A program made the position numbers and the translations under genes. Positions 8,731-18,200 of a DNA stretch of 64,000 nt are shown here, piece after piece. Source of the DNA: Pseudoalteromonas aurantia (GTDB taxonomy: Bacteria > Pseudomonadota > Gammaproteobacteria > Enterobacterales > Alteromonadaceae); contig NZ_PNBY01000008.1 of NCBI RefSeq assembly GCF_005886875.1, positions 1-64,000 of the forward strand, given 5' to 3'. Every line of letters starts with the position of its first letter. Position 1 is the first letter of the stretch. Below the pieces are notes generated by a model. It was not told the origin of the DNA. It searched no databases and saw nothing but the letters and a program-made list of their open reading frames with translations.

Positions 8731-9389
8731 GCGATGCGATAGATGACAGTGACACCCCATTTCAACCGCTACATCAAGGCAGTGCACTGCAAACTCAGTT
8801 ACAAACCCTAATTGGCCAAGAGCTAACCACCCTCGAACAAGGCGCGGATGTAGTCGCAACGCTTTGGCAGCCAGCGCATTGCCCGTTAGCACTGTTACCT
8901 TGGTTGGCATGGAGCCAAGGTATAAAAGAATGGGACGAACGCTGGCCTGAAGCCATTAAGCGCCAATTGGTAGCCGACAGCTACCAGCAGCATCAATATT
9001 TAGGGACTCGTTTTGCCATTACCAATGCCTTGGCACACTTTGATATGGGCGCGCAGATCAGCGAATGGTTTGAACACGAGCCGATGTCAGAACCGGGCAC
9101 TTTTCGGGTTGATGTGTATGTGTCGCACCGAGGCATAGACTTACCGCTCATTAAAGAAACCCGCAAGTTGATTGATCGGGCTAAACGCAAATCAGTTGAT
9201 TATAGTTTGCATATGAACCTGCAAGCATTTACAGATGTAAAAATTTCAAGCGTTAGTACGTCGTCTTTTTTGCCCACAATTTATCCATACTTCCAAAGCG
9301 AACTCTTAAGTAATACCAAGCTATTCATTTCAAGTATGAGCACATCATTGAATTTAATTACTATCAACCCAAGGAGAGAATATGTCTAG
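8727..9389 (+). CDS. Phage tail protein I, cassette B
   Basis: The 220-residue product carries the P2 gpI core: LWQPAHCPLALLPWLAWSQG (about 46-65), then WDERWPEAIKRQLV and a GTRFAITNALAHF segment, all typical of the family that sits beside J at the baseplate edge. After residue 160 the sequence is Ser-rich and unlike the other I proteins here. The start overlaps the J stop by four bases, and the last codons overlap the next gene's start at 9382, whose AGGAGAG ribosome site lies inside this gene. J, I and collar are therefore strictly coupled. Confidence 0.85.
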   Translation: MSDAIDDSDTPFQPLHQGSALQTQLQTLIGQELTTLEQGADVVATLWQPAHCPLALLPWLAWSQGIKEWDERWPEAIKRQLVADSYQQHQYLGTRFAITNALAHFDMGAQISEWFEHEPMSEPGTFRVDVYVSHRGIDLPLIKETRKLIDRAKRKSVDYSLHMNLQAFTDVKISSVSTSSFLPTIYPYFQSELLSNTKLFISSMSTSLNLITINPRREYV

Positions 9390-9927
9390 TCCTAAGTATT
9401 GGACCATGTTGACAAAAGCTGGTCGGGCTAAAATCGCGAATTCGATAGGCACCGGCATTAAAATAAATATAACCAAGTTTGCCGTAGGCGATGGTGTTAT
9501 TCAAGCAGATGCAGAAGGGCTCACAAACGAACGATTTAGAGGGCTTATAAACACATCGACTGTCGTCGAGAACAACCCTCAATTGGTAGAGATTATTGGT
9601 ATTGTGCCATCGAGTGTGGGTGGATTCTATGTTCGCGAAGCTGCATTTTACACCGAGGACAACGTAGCGTTTGCCATTGTTAAATACCCTGAAACATATA
9701 AACCGAATATTGATGATAACGCCAATGCAGAGTTGGGTATTAAAGCGATTATTGATGTCATTAATGCTGAATCTTTAGAACTCAAGATAGATCCAAGTAT
9801 GGTTTATGCAACGCAAGAGTATGTTAGTAAACAAATCACAAAATTAGCTGGATTACTGTCACTCGACGGCGGTGCATTCACTGATTCCTACCCAGACTTA
9901 CAATCCTTAGACGGAGGCGAAATATAA
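9382..9927 (+). CDS. Tail-collar fibre protein, cassette B
   Basis: A 181-residue member of the tail-collar family, with KAGRAKIANSIGTGIKINIT near the start, a KFAVGDG strand and GGFYVREAAFYTEDN (about residues 77-91), matching the REVGFF/REIGVF position of the other collar proteins. It is more divergent than those of cassettes A and D. The C-terminus repeats an LDGG-type motif (LSLDGGAFTD, then LQSLDGGEI), and the next protein also ends in GGAIDGGEF, so this acidic tail may be an interaction tag. The stop overlaps the next start (TAATG), preceded by a GGAGG ribosome site. Confidence 0.75.
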   Translation: MSSPKYWTMLTKAGRAKIANSIGTGIKINITKFAVGDGVIQADAEGLTNERFRGLINTSTVVENNPQLVEIIGIVPSSVGGFYVREAAFYTEDNVAFAIVKYPETYKPNIDDNANAELGIKAIIDVINAESLELKIDPSMVYATQEYVSKQITKLAGLLSLDGGAFTDSYPDLQSLDGGEI

Positions 9928-10592
9928 TGTCAAACAAAATACAATTTAGACGCGGTGCAGACTCACGCAGAACCACAGTCACCCCAAGCTCAGGCGAACC
10001 AATTTGGGCTACAGACAGCAAAAAATTGTATATCGGAGACGGCGCAACAGCGGGCGGTATCGATATATTTTCATCGCTAGGCAACGCAATTCATAAAAAT
10101 GCGGGGACGTCTGCAAACAATGTGTTGTTGTTAAACGGCGCGGGTAAAATTCCAGATAATGTATTACCAAGCCTTTCAATTAGCGACACATTTGAGGTGG
10201 CCAACCAGTCCGCCATGCTTGCGCTCAATGCACAAAAGGGCGATTTGGCGATACGTTCAGATGAAAACAAGTGCTACATATTGAACGCGCACCCCGCCAA
10301 TTCATTAGCAAACTGGAAGCTACTAAAAACCCCGACAGATAACGTACTGTCAGTAAACGGTAAAACGGGTGCGTTATCCCTTGCTAAATCAGATGTGGGT
10401 TTGTCGAACGTTGAAAACTATTCTAAGGCGCAGTTACTTAGCTCGCCGTCACTAACTGGTTCACCCAAAGCGCCCACCAAATCATTGAGTGATAATAGTA
10501 CAAACATTACAACGAGTGCATGGGTTCGCCGTTACGTTGATTCGCTGGGGCTGGCACCTGAAGGCGGCGCGATTGATGGGGGCGAATTTTAA
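9927..10592 (+). CDS. Fibre subunit with Mtd-like N-terminal domain (first copy)
   Basis: The opening KIQFRRGADSRRTT and the following SGEPIWATDSKKLYIGDG match the N-terminal domain of major-tropism-determinant-type fibres and other phage fibres. The middle (ISDTFEVANQSAMLALNAQKGDLAIR) and TGALSLAKSDVGLSNVENYS match repeats common in tail-fibre shafts. The 221-residue product has no large globular receptor-binding end, so it is probably a shaft or adaptor for the next two proteins. It starts on the stop of the collar gene and ends on the start of the next gene. Only the Mtd N-terminal domain is present; there is no C-type-lectin variable domain. Confidence 0.7.
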   Translation: MSNKIQFRRGADSRRTTVTPSSGEPIWATDSKKLYIGDGATAGGIDIFSSLGNAIHKNAGTSANNVLLLNGAGKIPDNVLPSLSISDTFEVANQSAMLALNAQKGDLAIRSDENKCYILNAHPANSLANWKLLKTPTDNVLSVNGKTGALSLAKSDVGLSNVENYSKAQLLSSPSLTGSPKAPTKSLSDNSTNITTSAWVRRYVDSLGLAPEGGAIDGGEF

Positions 10593-11032
10593 TGGCGCGG
10601 AAAATCCAGTTTAGGCGAGGGCCTGACGTTGACCGTGACGACACCGTGTTGTCAAACGGTGAGCCGGGCTTTTCGACTGATACTAAACAACTTTATATCG
10701 GGGACGGTGAAACCCTCGGCGGTGTGCCAGTTTTAATGTCAAAATTAGTCAATGTAAGCACACAAACTCAAGCAGCCGTAGGCGCGCGCTATTTATTTAT
10801 AAACGTCACCAATTTAATTCTGCCCACAAGCGCTCCTGATTTAGCCACTTTAACAGTAACGCTCAGTCCTAACGCGGGTGCGACAAAAGACAACCCCGCG
10901 CGCGTTATCGCAGGGGCTAACAGTGCTATCACAGACGGTACAGGCAACTCAGATAGCGAGTATCAAATGGCCATACCCGGTGTAGAGAGAACATTTATAT
11001 TTAGTCATGGAGGCTGGCAGATATGGCGTTAA
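10592..11032 (+). CDS. Fibre subunit with Mtd-like N-terminal domain (second copy)
   Basis: The 146-residue protein begins KIQFRRGPDVDRDD and has GEPGFSTDTKQLYIGDGETL, the same N-terminal fold as the preceding gene product. Its second half (GARYLFINVTNLILP through FIFSHGGWQIWR) looks like the beta-rich C-terminal cap often found on phage fibres and ends with a Trp-rich strand. The last ten bases overlap the start of the next gene, whose GGAGG ribosome site lies in this coding sequence. Two tandem Mtd-type subunits followed by a tip suggest a multi-part fibre rather than one long chain. Confidence 0.7.
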   Translation: MARKIQFRRGPDVDRDDTVLSNGEPGFSTDTKQLYIGDGETLGGVPVLMSKLVNVSTQTQAAVGARYLFINVTNLILPTSAPDLATLTVTLSPNAGATKDNPARVIAGANSAITDGTGNSDSEYQMAIPGVERTFIFSHGGWQIWR

Positions 11033-11955
11033 CAGATTGGGAAACACAGCAGAACCAAGGCGGCTTTAACAGTGATGGTTCGTTTTCAAACGGCTCTATA
11101 AGTTTATTACCTTGGCCTGAATTTACTGTGAATGGCGGTATTTATGATATTGACAGTACTGGCATAGCTAATCCATATGAAGCAGGAAGCTTTTTCAATG
11201 TTTCAGGGAATAATCTTGGGCGTTTCATTAATAAATACAACCGGTTAGGAGAAATAGAATGGACGTACGATTGTAAAAGGCTTTTTACATCACATACTGA
11301 TGCAGACATCTACCACTTTTATGATGACGGAGCTAAAAAATGGCTGCTCGGTGTTATACAAACCGATCATTATCGTAAGCTTTTTAAGCTAAGTATTGAT
11401 GGTAATGAATCCATGATATCAGACGACTATCTTCAAAGAGATGGGTCATTTAAAAGCTTTATTACGCTAGAAAATAACTCTTTGTATTTCACAATATCAC
11501 TACCTTCTAGTGGTTCAGGTGTCACATATGAAACCAATATATCGACACTAAAAAGGGGAAGTCAAATATATGGACTGGGTTATGATAATAATAGGCAATA
11601 TGGGGTCTCGTTATTTAATGGCTCAGTTATAATGTTTAATAACTCACTATGTAGTAGCCCGGGAGGATACTCTAATGATGTTGTTGTAACTAAATTTGCG
11701 TTGAATCGTGACTTATCAACCTCTGGTGCTTCATTACACAAATCTTACGTAAAAACTAAGCATTTATTGTGTCTAAACTCTTTCGGCGGTTTAAGTCAGT
11801 TGTCTAAAAATGTTTTTTATCACCAAGGAATTGATACTTCATATGTGGGTTACACTTCTGCGCTTGCGCCTTATCATGCTAGATTTTTCACACGCTCAGA
11901 GCTAGAAGGTTGGGTTTCAAATAGTATTTTTGCTACAACTGGTTTTAGATTGTAA
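11023..11955 (+). CDS. Putative fibre tip / receptor-binding protein, cassette B
   Basis: I do not recognise a family. The 310-residue product is rich in aromatic, Gly, Ser and Asn residues and in predicted beta strands, with several short repeats of the type LLGVIQTDHYRKLFKLSID that would suit a beta-propeller or beta-helix. It has no signal peptide or membrane segment. It lies between two Mtd-domain subunits and the small terminal protein, the position where receptor-binding tips are normally encoded. The DNA is visibly richer in A+T than the J and I genes, as for other tip regions here. Function inferred from position only. Confidence 0.5.
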   Translation: MALTDWETQQNQGGFNSDGSFSNGSISLLPWPEFTVNGGIYDIDSTGIANPYEAGSFFNVSGNNLGRFINKYNRLGEIEWTYDCKRLFTSHTDADIYHFYDDGAKKWLLGVIQTDHYRKLFKLSIDGNESMISDDYLQRDGSFKSFITLENNSLYFTISLPSSGSGVTYETNISTLKRGSQIYGLGYDNNRQYGVSLFNGSVIMFNNSLCSSPGGYSNDVVVTKFALNRDLSTSGASLHKSYVKTKHLLCLNSFGGLSQLSKNVFYHQGIDTSYVGYTSALAPYHARFFTRSELEGWVSNSIFATTGFRL

Positions 11956-11967
11956 GAGTAGGTGCCA

Positions 11968-12486
11968 ATGAAAATTTTACTTAAAATAAATGCGGGGCTG
12001 ATTGCGCCGCAATTACCTGATATTACTGGTTTATTCAAAGAGCAATCAACAGTGTTGATTGAAGGGCAATTATATCTATTTGCTAACTACGAAGGCGATA
12101 AGCAATTAGTTAGTGACTATGATGTGGAGTTATTTATTGCACAAAGAAATGAAGAAACCGCGCTAAAAAGCATTGTTATTGATACTGTATCGGGTCAATT
12201 GGACGGTTATGCAAACAATGACAACGAGTTCACAGTACCACAGCAATCAAACGAAGTGATAGCAACGGGTCAGCTCGCAATATCAGACCGCAGATTCAAA
12301 GTGCCTTTTAAACGCATTGACACAGGCCGCATTCAATTAATGCCAGCGCAAGTGCTAGATGGGCAGTTTTCTATACCGCTCAAGTTTGAAACTAATGGCA
12401 TTTGGATTGTTAATCAGGAACTTGTTAACTCAGATTTTCAAACCCCGATTTTTGAATTAGTGGAGTATACCTTCTCGGTTTTGTAA
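11968..12486 (+). CDS. Small conserved protein closing a fibre cassette (paralogue of 30316-30831)
   Basis: The 172-residue product pairs with the protein at 30316-30831: both carry TG-LAISD followed by a phenylalanine-rich strand, then the pattern V-DG-F, and finally EL-N--F--P-F before the C-terminus. In both cases it is the last gene of a cassette, directly after a tip-like fibre. A role as fibre chaperone or end-cap is inferred from that repeated position. I chose ATG 11968 because AGGTG lies just upstream; an in-frame GTG at 11962 has no site. Family not recognised. Confidence 0.5.
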   Translation: MKILLKINAGLIAPQLPDITGLFKEQSTVLIEGQLYLFANYEGDKQLVSDYDVELFIAQRNEETALKSIVIDTVSGQLDGYANNDNEFTVPQQSNEVIATGQLAISDRRFKVPFKRIDTGRIQLMPAQVLDGQFSIPLKFETNGIWIVNQELVNSDFQTPIFELVEYTFSVL

Positions 12487-12703
12487 ATTTAACAATGCGA
12501 TAAATTGAGAGGTATAGATTTAAGACAATCTATAGCGACTTACAGTACTGACATTGCATCAAGCTTGCACACTTTGTCATGCAAAACTAAGAGGTTTAAT
12601 CACAGAGAAAGGGTGTATTAAATTGACTTTTGAAACGATGGAGTTTGATGTTTATGTCAGTACGTAACAACAGTGTGTTTCATCACAGCATACAGGGGGT
12701 GGC

Positions 12704-13540
12704 ATGACCACACATATTGATTTACAAACCCTGCCTGAACCCAACATTATTGAATCACTGTCGTATCAAGACATATTAACGGAACGTAAAGCGCGTTTTA
12801 TTGAATATGCTCCTGAATATGCACAAGCATTGGAGCTTGAAAGCGACCCAATTAATGTATGGCTACAGGTAGAGAGTTACCGCGAAGCGCTGTTGCGCCA
12901 GCGTATAAACGAGGCGGCGGCGTCTAATTTATTAGCCAAAGCAAAAAATAACGACTTACTGCACTTAGGCGCGTTCTACGGTGTGTCGCGCTTAGATAAA
13001 GAGTCTGACGAAGATTACCGCTTGCGTATTCGTGATAACACCATTGCCTCGAGTACCGCCGGCAGTGGCGTGCATTATCGCAAACATGCCCTCAATGCCG
13101 CACCGACTGAAATATTAGACGTGTCGGTGCAAAGCTTAAAAGACGGCGTGGTTACCGTTACCGTGTTGGGTGAAAAAGATCATGATGTAGACGAGGTAGT
13201 GAGCAAGGTAACAAAGGCAGTAATCGCCAGTGATGTGAAAATGCTCACCGACACCGTAGAGGTGAATAAAGCTGACTTAAAACACATTGAGGTGGAGGCG
13301 GATGTATATTTGCAAGAAAACACCTCAGAGCGGGTGTTTAACGAGTTGCAAGCAGCGTTAACACTGGCGTGGGAGCAAGAGGCTCGCCTCGGCTGGGACC
13401 TAACTCCCAGTTGGTTAAGCGCACAGCTCCACAAAAAAGGGGTACGCGATGTGGTGTTACATAAGCCTGACAAGCGCCAAAATATAGATAAAACGCAATG
13501 TGCGGCCATGGGGGCGATCACATTAAAGCTATGCCAGTGA
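12704..13540 (+). CDS. Baseplate J protein, cassette C (divergent)
   Basis: The 278-residue product is a gpJ-type baseplate wedge protein: ALELESDPINVWLQVESYRE (about 42-61), LLRQRINEAAASNLLAKAKN, then a YGVSRLDKESDEDYRLRIR segment and a TAGSGVHYRKHALNAAP turn typical of P2-like J. Its C-terminal half (TVTVLGEKDHDVDEVVSKVTKA) is closer to classical P2 J than to the cassette B and D proteins, so it seems a separate lineage rather than a recent duplicate. A GGGGGTGG ribosome site precedes the start. The 217 bases upstream contain no gene I can see and may hold a promoter. Confidence 0.85.
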   Translation: MTTHIDLQTLPEPNIIESLSYQDILTERKARFIEYAPEYAQALELESDPINVWLQVESYREALLRQRINEAAASNLLAKAKNNDLLHLGAFYGVSRLDKESDEDYRLRIRDNTIASSTAGSGVHYRKHALNAAPTEILDVSVQSLKDGVVTVTVLGEKDHDVDEVVSKVTKAVIASDVKMLTDTVEVNKADLKHIEVEADVYLQENTSERVFNELQAALTLAWEQEARLGWDLTPSWLSAQLHKKGVRDVVLHKPDKRQNIDKTQCAAMGAITLKLCQ

Positions 13541-13547
13541 GGGACTT

Positions 13548-14552
13548 ATGCAAGTGACGCCCATGATGCCAACAGCCGCACCACCCACCGACGACGAACG
13601 ACCCAAACAACAGCTTTTACCCCCTAATCACAGTCAATTACAGCAACAAGCGTTACTCAGCCAGCAACATGCGCCGTATGACGACGCCATTGCGCAATTA
13701 AACAGCTTAAAAGCCGACCCAAACGACGCGTTATTAATGTGGCTGGTGTGGGAATATGGCCTAGAGGCATTATTACCCTATAGCCCTAATTTACGACAAA
13801 CGTTACAAGACGGGCTGGCATGGCAGCGCATTCGCGGGACCCCTAAAAGTTTAGAAATGGCATTGGGTTGGCTTGATTTACCCAATGTGACAATTGAAAA
13901 CACCGACTCTGGTCGGCATCATTACACCTACCAGCTCGACTTAGGGGAGTTGCCAAAAGGCCGAACCAGTAATGTGACTAAATTGGCGCAACTTTCCGCC
14001 CCGGTGAGTGCCAAACTGACGCGCTTATACAACGGGTATGATGTGCGCAACCAAACGCTATCGGGGCAAAGAGCGGGGTTTGGGCATATATTGTCAGATC
14101 ATTCTGGGGTGCTGGTTAAAGAGCATGGCAAAGTGCTCTGCAAAGCCAGCTTTGCCAGTTATAACCGCCAGTTAATTGATGCCTCAGCGCAGCAATTACA
14201 TTTTGGCCACCAGCGCACACGAGTAAAAACCAGCGACCAATTAGATACCGTACAACCGTGGCGATATTATTTAAGTGGCCGTGTACCGTCTCGCTTGCCT
14301 AACCACATTGTGCGTTACCGTACTTATAGCCAACAAAAGGTACTAGCTCAGCGCCATTGGGTTGGCACCTGGCAAGGCGGTTGGTTTGGCGATTCAAGAG
14401 GCCAAGTGAATGGCAACCAAGGCCAGCTTTGTAAAGCGGCCATTGCTCACAGCCAAATACGAAAAGTACGCCCCTTGTATTTTGCTGGCGCAAATACCGG
14501 CCGTATGAATTTTGGCAGCCTAAACATGACCTCAAAAGTACCTACCTCATAA
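13548..14552 (+). CDS. Phage tail protein I, cassette C, with long C-terminal extension
   Basis: The 334-residue product is longer than most gpI. The P2-I-like part is seen in LLMWLVWEYGLEALLPYSPN (about 63-82) and GTPKSLEMALGWLDL (about 101-115). After residue 150 there is an additional Gly/Arg/His-rich beta region ending in TGRMNFGSLNMTSKVPTS. It starts 7 bases after J with a GAGGG ribosome site. Its TAA is followed at once by a palindromic repeat array, and no collar gene follows directly, unlike in cassettes A, B and D; the next collar gene is 4.7 kb away at 19215. A baseplate-edge role is likely; the extension may anchor fibres. Confidence 0.75.
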   Translation: MQVTPMMPTAAPPTDDERPKQQLLPPNHSQLQQQALLSQQHAPYDDAIAQLNSLKADPNDALLMWLVWEYGLEALLPYSPNLRQTLQDGLAWQRIRGTPKSLEMALGWLDLPNVTIENTDSGRHHYTYQLDLGELPKGRTSNVTKLAQLSAPVSAKLTRLYNGYDVRNQTLSGQRAGFGHILSDHSGVLVKEHGKVLCKASFASYNRQLIDASAQQLHFGHQRTRVKTSDQLDTVQPWRYYLSGRVPSRLPNHIVRYRTYSQQKVLAQRHWVGTWQGGWFGDSRGQVNGNQGQLCKAAIAHSQIRKVRPLYFAGANTGRMNFGSLNMTSKVPTS

Positions 14553-15190
14553 ACCGTAGGCGCGACTTTACGTCGCACTTGTTGGTGTTTAACACCGCAC
14601 CGGATGGCGCAGCGCATTTGAATAATACTAGGTATAAAGCCAAATTGATGCGAGGTATAAAACCTAAATAATGCGAGGCATGAAGCCTCGCCTACGGGCG
14701 GCGGTGTTGCCATAAAAATAGCGGTTATGTAATTAAACGAAGGCGCGACTTTACGTCGCGCTTGTTGGAATTTAACACCGCAGCGGATGGCACCATGCGT
14801 TAAATAATACGAGATATAAAACCTAAATAATGCGAGGCATGAAGCCTTGCCTACGGGCGGCGGTGTTGCCATAAAAATAGCGGTTAGGTGATTAAACGTA
14901 GGCGCGACTTTATGTCACGCTTGTTGGAATTTAACACCACACCGGATGGCACCATGCATTAAATAATACGAGATATAAAACCTAAATAATGCGAGGCATG
15001 AAGCCTCGCCTACGGGCGGCGGTGTTGCCATAAAAATAGCGGTTAGGTGATTAAACGTAGGCGCGACTTTATGTCGCGCTTATTGGTATTTAACACCGAA
15101 CCGGATGGCACCACGCATTAAATAATACGAGGTATAAAATCTAAATAATGCGAGGCATAAAACCTCGCCTACGACGACATTTCTTATTTT
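14553..15190. repeat. Four-copy tandem array of composite palindromic repeats
   Basis: Four units start with GGCGCGACTTTA(C/T)GTC(G/A)CGCTTG at about 14558, 14741, 14900 and 15059, spacing 183, 159 and 159 bases. Each contains a second palindromic stretch (GCGAGGCATGAAGCCTCGCC), a conserved GGCGGCGGTGTTGCCAT and an AT-rich link. The array begins right after the I stop and ends about 45 bases before giant fibre 2. Related to 7460-7800. Confidence 0.85.
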
Positions 15191-15235
15191 ACCTTCCCAC
15201 AGCGGATCAGATTTACCTTCTTTAAGGACCCACCA

Positions 15236-18200
15236 ATGACCATTGAAGCCGGATTAACACAGCTACAAGTAGACGTAGCAGAGCTAGCAGATGAAAGCCA
15301 AAGGTTAGCTAAAAGTGTAACCAGTAGCTTAGCCGAAATTGACGCGGTAAAAGGCGACATTCAAAACACCCATAATTTTGTAGACAGTAACTACCAAGCC
15401 ATGAACGATTGGCAAACCAAACACGGCACCGTGACGTTTAAAAACCTACAAGGCCAAAATAAACAGGTTAATACGCTATCAAAACTGATTTTAGACAGTG
15501 AAAAAATCAACCCCAACCCCCATGTGATGAGTAAAGCCCAATTTGACGCGTTGCGCGAGCTGCGCAAACAGCAATATGCGGGCAGTGGGTTTGTTGAGTG
15601 GGGGAAGCATTGGGCAGGTAGTGGAGCAGACGGTACAGTAAATGAAGGTCTTTGGCCGTATTTTAAAGAAATGCGCTGGGGTCGTCGTAATAATGTGTCT
15701 GATGCAGGAACATCACATTCTGGATTTCCTATCGCTGTCATAGATGGTGTATCACATCATATTAAAGGCACTGCTCTCAACGCGACTGAAGCTGCTAATA
15801 ATATACAAATACAATTCCCCCCCGCTCCAGACGGTACTAAAACTTACGACTCTGCTACAGGTGTTGTAACCGAGCATGCAAGTGTTGCTGAGGCTTTTGA
15901 AGGGTTGGTTACTAATGGAGACTTTAGGAATGGTTCTACAGGATGGACCGCATACAGGTCAACACCGTCTGTCGTTGATGGTATCGCGACCGTAACTTGT
16001 TCTGTATCAGGTGATGGTAATATATCACAAACACTTACCGTCACTGCTGGGGTCGAATATGAAATTCGGGTGGTCGCTAGACAGGGTGATCATAATGGTA
16101 CAGTGGCAAATATATCTTTCTGGAATGCCACAGATGGACATATGGACCGTAAAAATATAGAAAGTACGGAGTTTAAAGAGTATATATTGCGCGGCACACC
16201 AACAATGGATAGTGCAGTCGTATTATATACAGGCACCGGATTGGGATCACAAACCATCATAAGCTCTGTATCTGCTAGGCCAGTAACAGAATCAGTTATC
16301 ACCTCTCGTAAAGACTTAGTATTCCTTGAGACTTGGCATGAGAAAATCTCTGATAAAGATTTATTCGTACCTTTAGGTAATGTGCAATATGGTGCAACGT
16401 CATTTGGCAAGGGTATGGCGCTGAATAAACTTACTGGTTATGGTATTGCACAAGGATATTGTGCATTTGGTGAGTGGGATACCATCACGCAAGGGTATGG
16501 TCGTAGATGGTCAGATATGTCTGAGGCACGTAAAAAAGAGGTAATAGATAACCCTGAAAACAACATCTATTACGATTCAGAAGCTGATGAATTAATTCAG
16601 GTAAGGTATCGGGTGAGGGTTGTTGAGGGTCTAGGGGATGATTGGCAAGAGTATAGACCTACTGAAAACAACAAATATGGACTTTGTTATAGTTACAACA
16701 ATTGCTGGATAAACTCACAGAACGCCAGTGAGGTTTCATTGGATTTCACACGAGAGTTTGTAAATAACGTTTATTGGAGTCCAGCAGGTTTTAATGGGAA
16801 ACACCTAACAACGAATGGTGAGGTAAGTGCATTTGAAGCCAGACACACAGTAAACGGCCACGGAGCATTCGCAGTTCCTATAGCCCTTGTGCAACGCATG
16901 AACCAAGGTGCTTACCATCCGACTTATAATCCGATGGGTTGTAATACATTTGCCATTTCAGGAGGTGGTCACTATTCTTGGTTCGGTACTTTCAATAGTG
17001 GACTAGGTGATCCCTTTGACTTGGTTAATAGTACTTCACAGTGTTTTATCAAGTACAGTGATAAAGTAGGTGCAAGTAGCGAGGCTCTTGGAAAGGTCGG
17101 GACAAACTCAGGCCGCTCCGACCAATACAAATACTATGATGCTATCTACGCAGGACAGGTAGAAGATTTACGCCTCAATGCCAATAAGCTTGATGTGAAT
17201 CAGTTACGTGAAGAGAGCATGCGTAAGGCGGTTGCTGGTGAAATGAGGGGAAAGGGAAAGGTGCCGTTTACTTTTGTAATGCCTTTAAAACAGTCGACCA
17301 CTGGACTTGTAAATCAAGGTTGGGTTTGCTTTATTGGTCCTGATTCTCCAATCAATTTCTACACACACCCAGTAACAAAGAGTATACCAAGAACTGCAGG
17401 AGTACCCAATACTTCTGGACTCTCAATAGTTGGAAGTTTCAAGGTAGGTGGGACGGTCTATACATTTGATGAGGTTCGGCTTCACACTACTGGACACCAG
17501 TATATATATTTCAAACTAACAGCAGGTACATTAGTCAGCACATCGAAAAAGACCAAGGTTATCTTTTCATTACAGGACAGTTACAAATCCACTTCAGAAT
17601 TCGAATCACTCCCTTGGGTAGATATTATCGGAGACCCTGAACGAATTGCCGCCACATTCCCTGGTGGGGTTGTTGGGCAGTGGGTTCCTCAGGTTCCTGT
17701 AGATAGTGTAAGTCAGCAATTTCCACTTAATCGTAAGAATATGCAGGGCGATTACACAAGAACTTATACATTTGATGACGGTGCGTCATGGACAAGTAAC
17801 ACACATACAATACAAGAAACAATTAACCGTACAGATGCTACATTCCCAGATTCTCGCTATGTTTCGTTGCTTCACTATGAATCTCCTTCAAACTTCACGG
17901 AGCCTTCAAACAACTCTGTCGTCGTCGGTGGTGTAGGTGATGTATGGGCAGGCAATGATGCAAGGGTTGAGTTTGGAAATAGACTACAAGGCTCTGTAAG
18001 TGATGAAATGGGAACGACCGTAGCTTATACTTCCAATAGGTATGCACCAGTTGATGGCCATACGGTATGGTCTAATGGTTCGGTGTTGATGCCCGATGAA
18101 TACCCTTCGCATACTTGTTTACCTAGTTTGGGTGGCGTTGATGGAAATATGGGCGTTAAAGCACTTTCAACCGTCACTGAAAAAGACGGGCTACTGTATT

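Noticed and set aside
14553..15190. CRISPR array
   Set aside because: Repeats are 159-183 bases apart, are palindromic composites with conserved interiors, and no cas gene is present.
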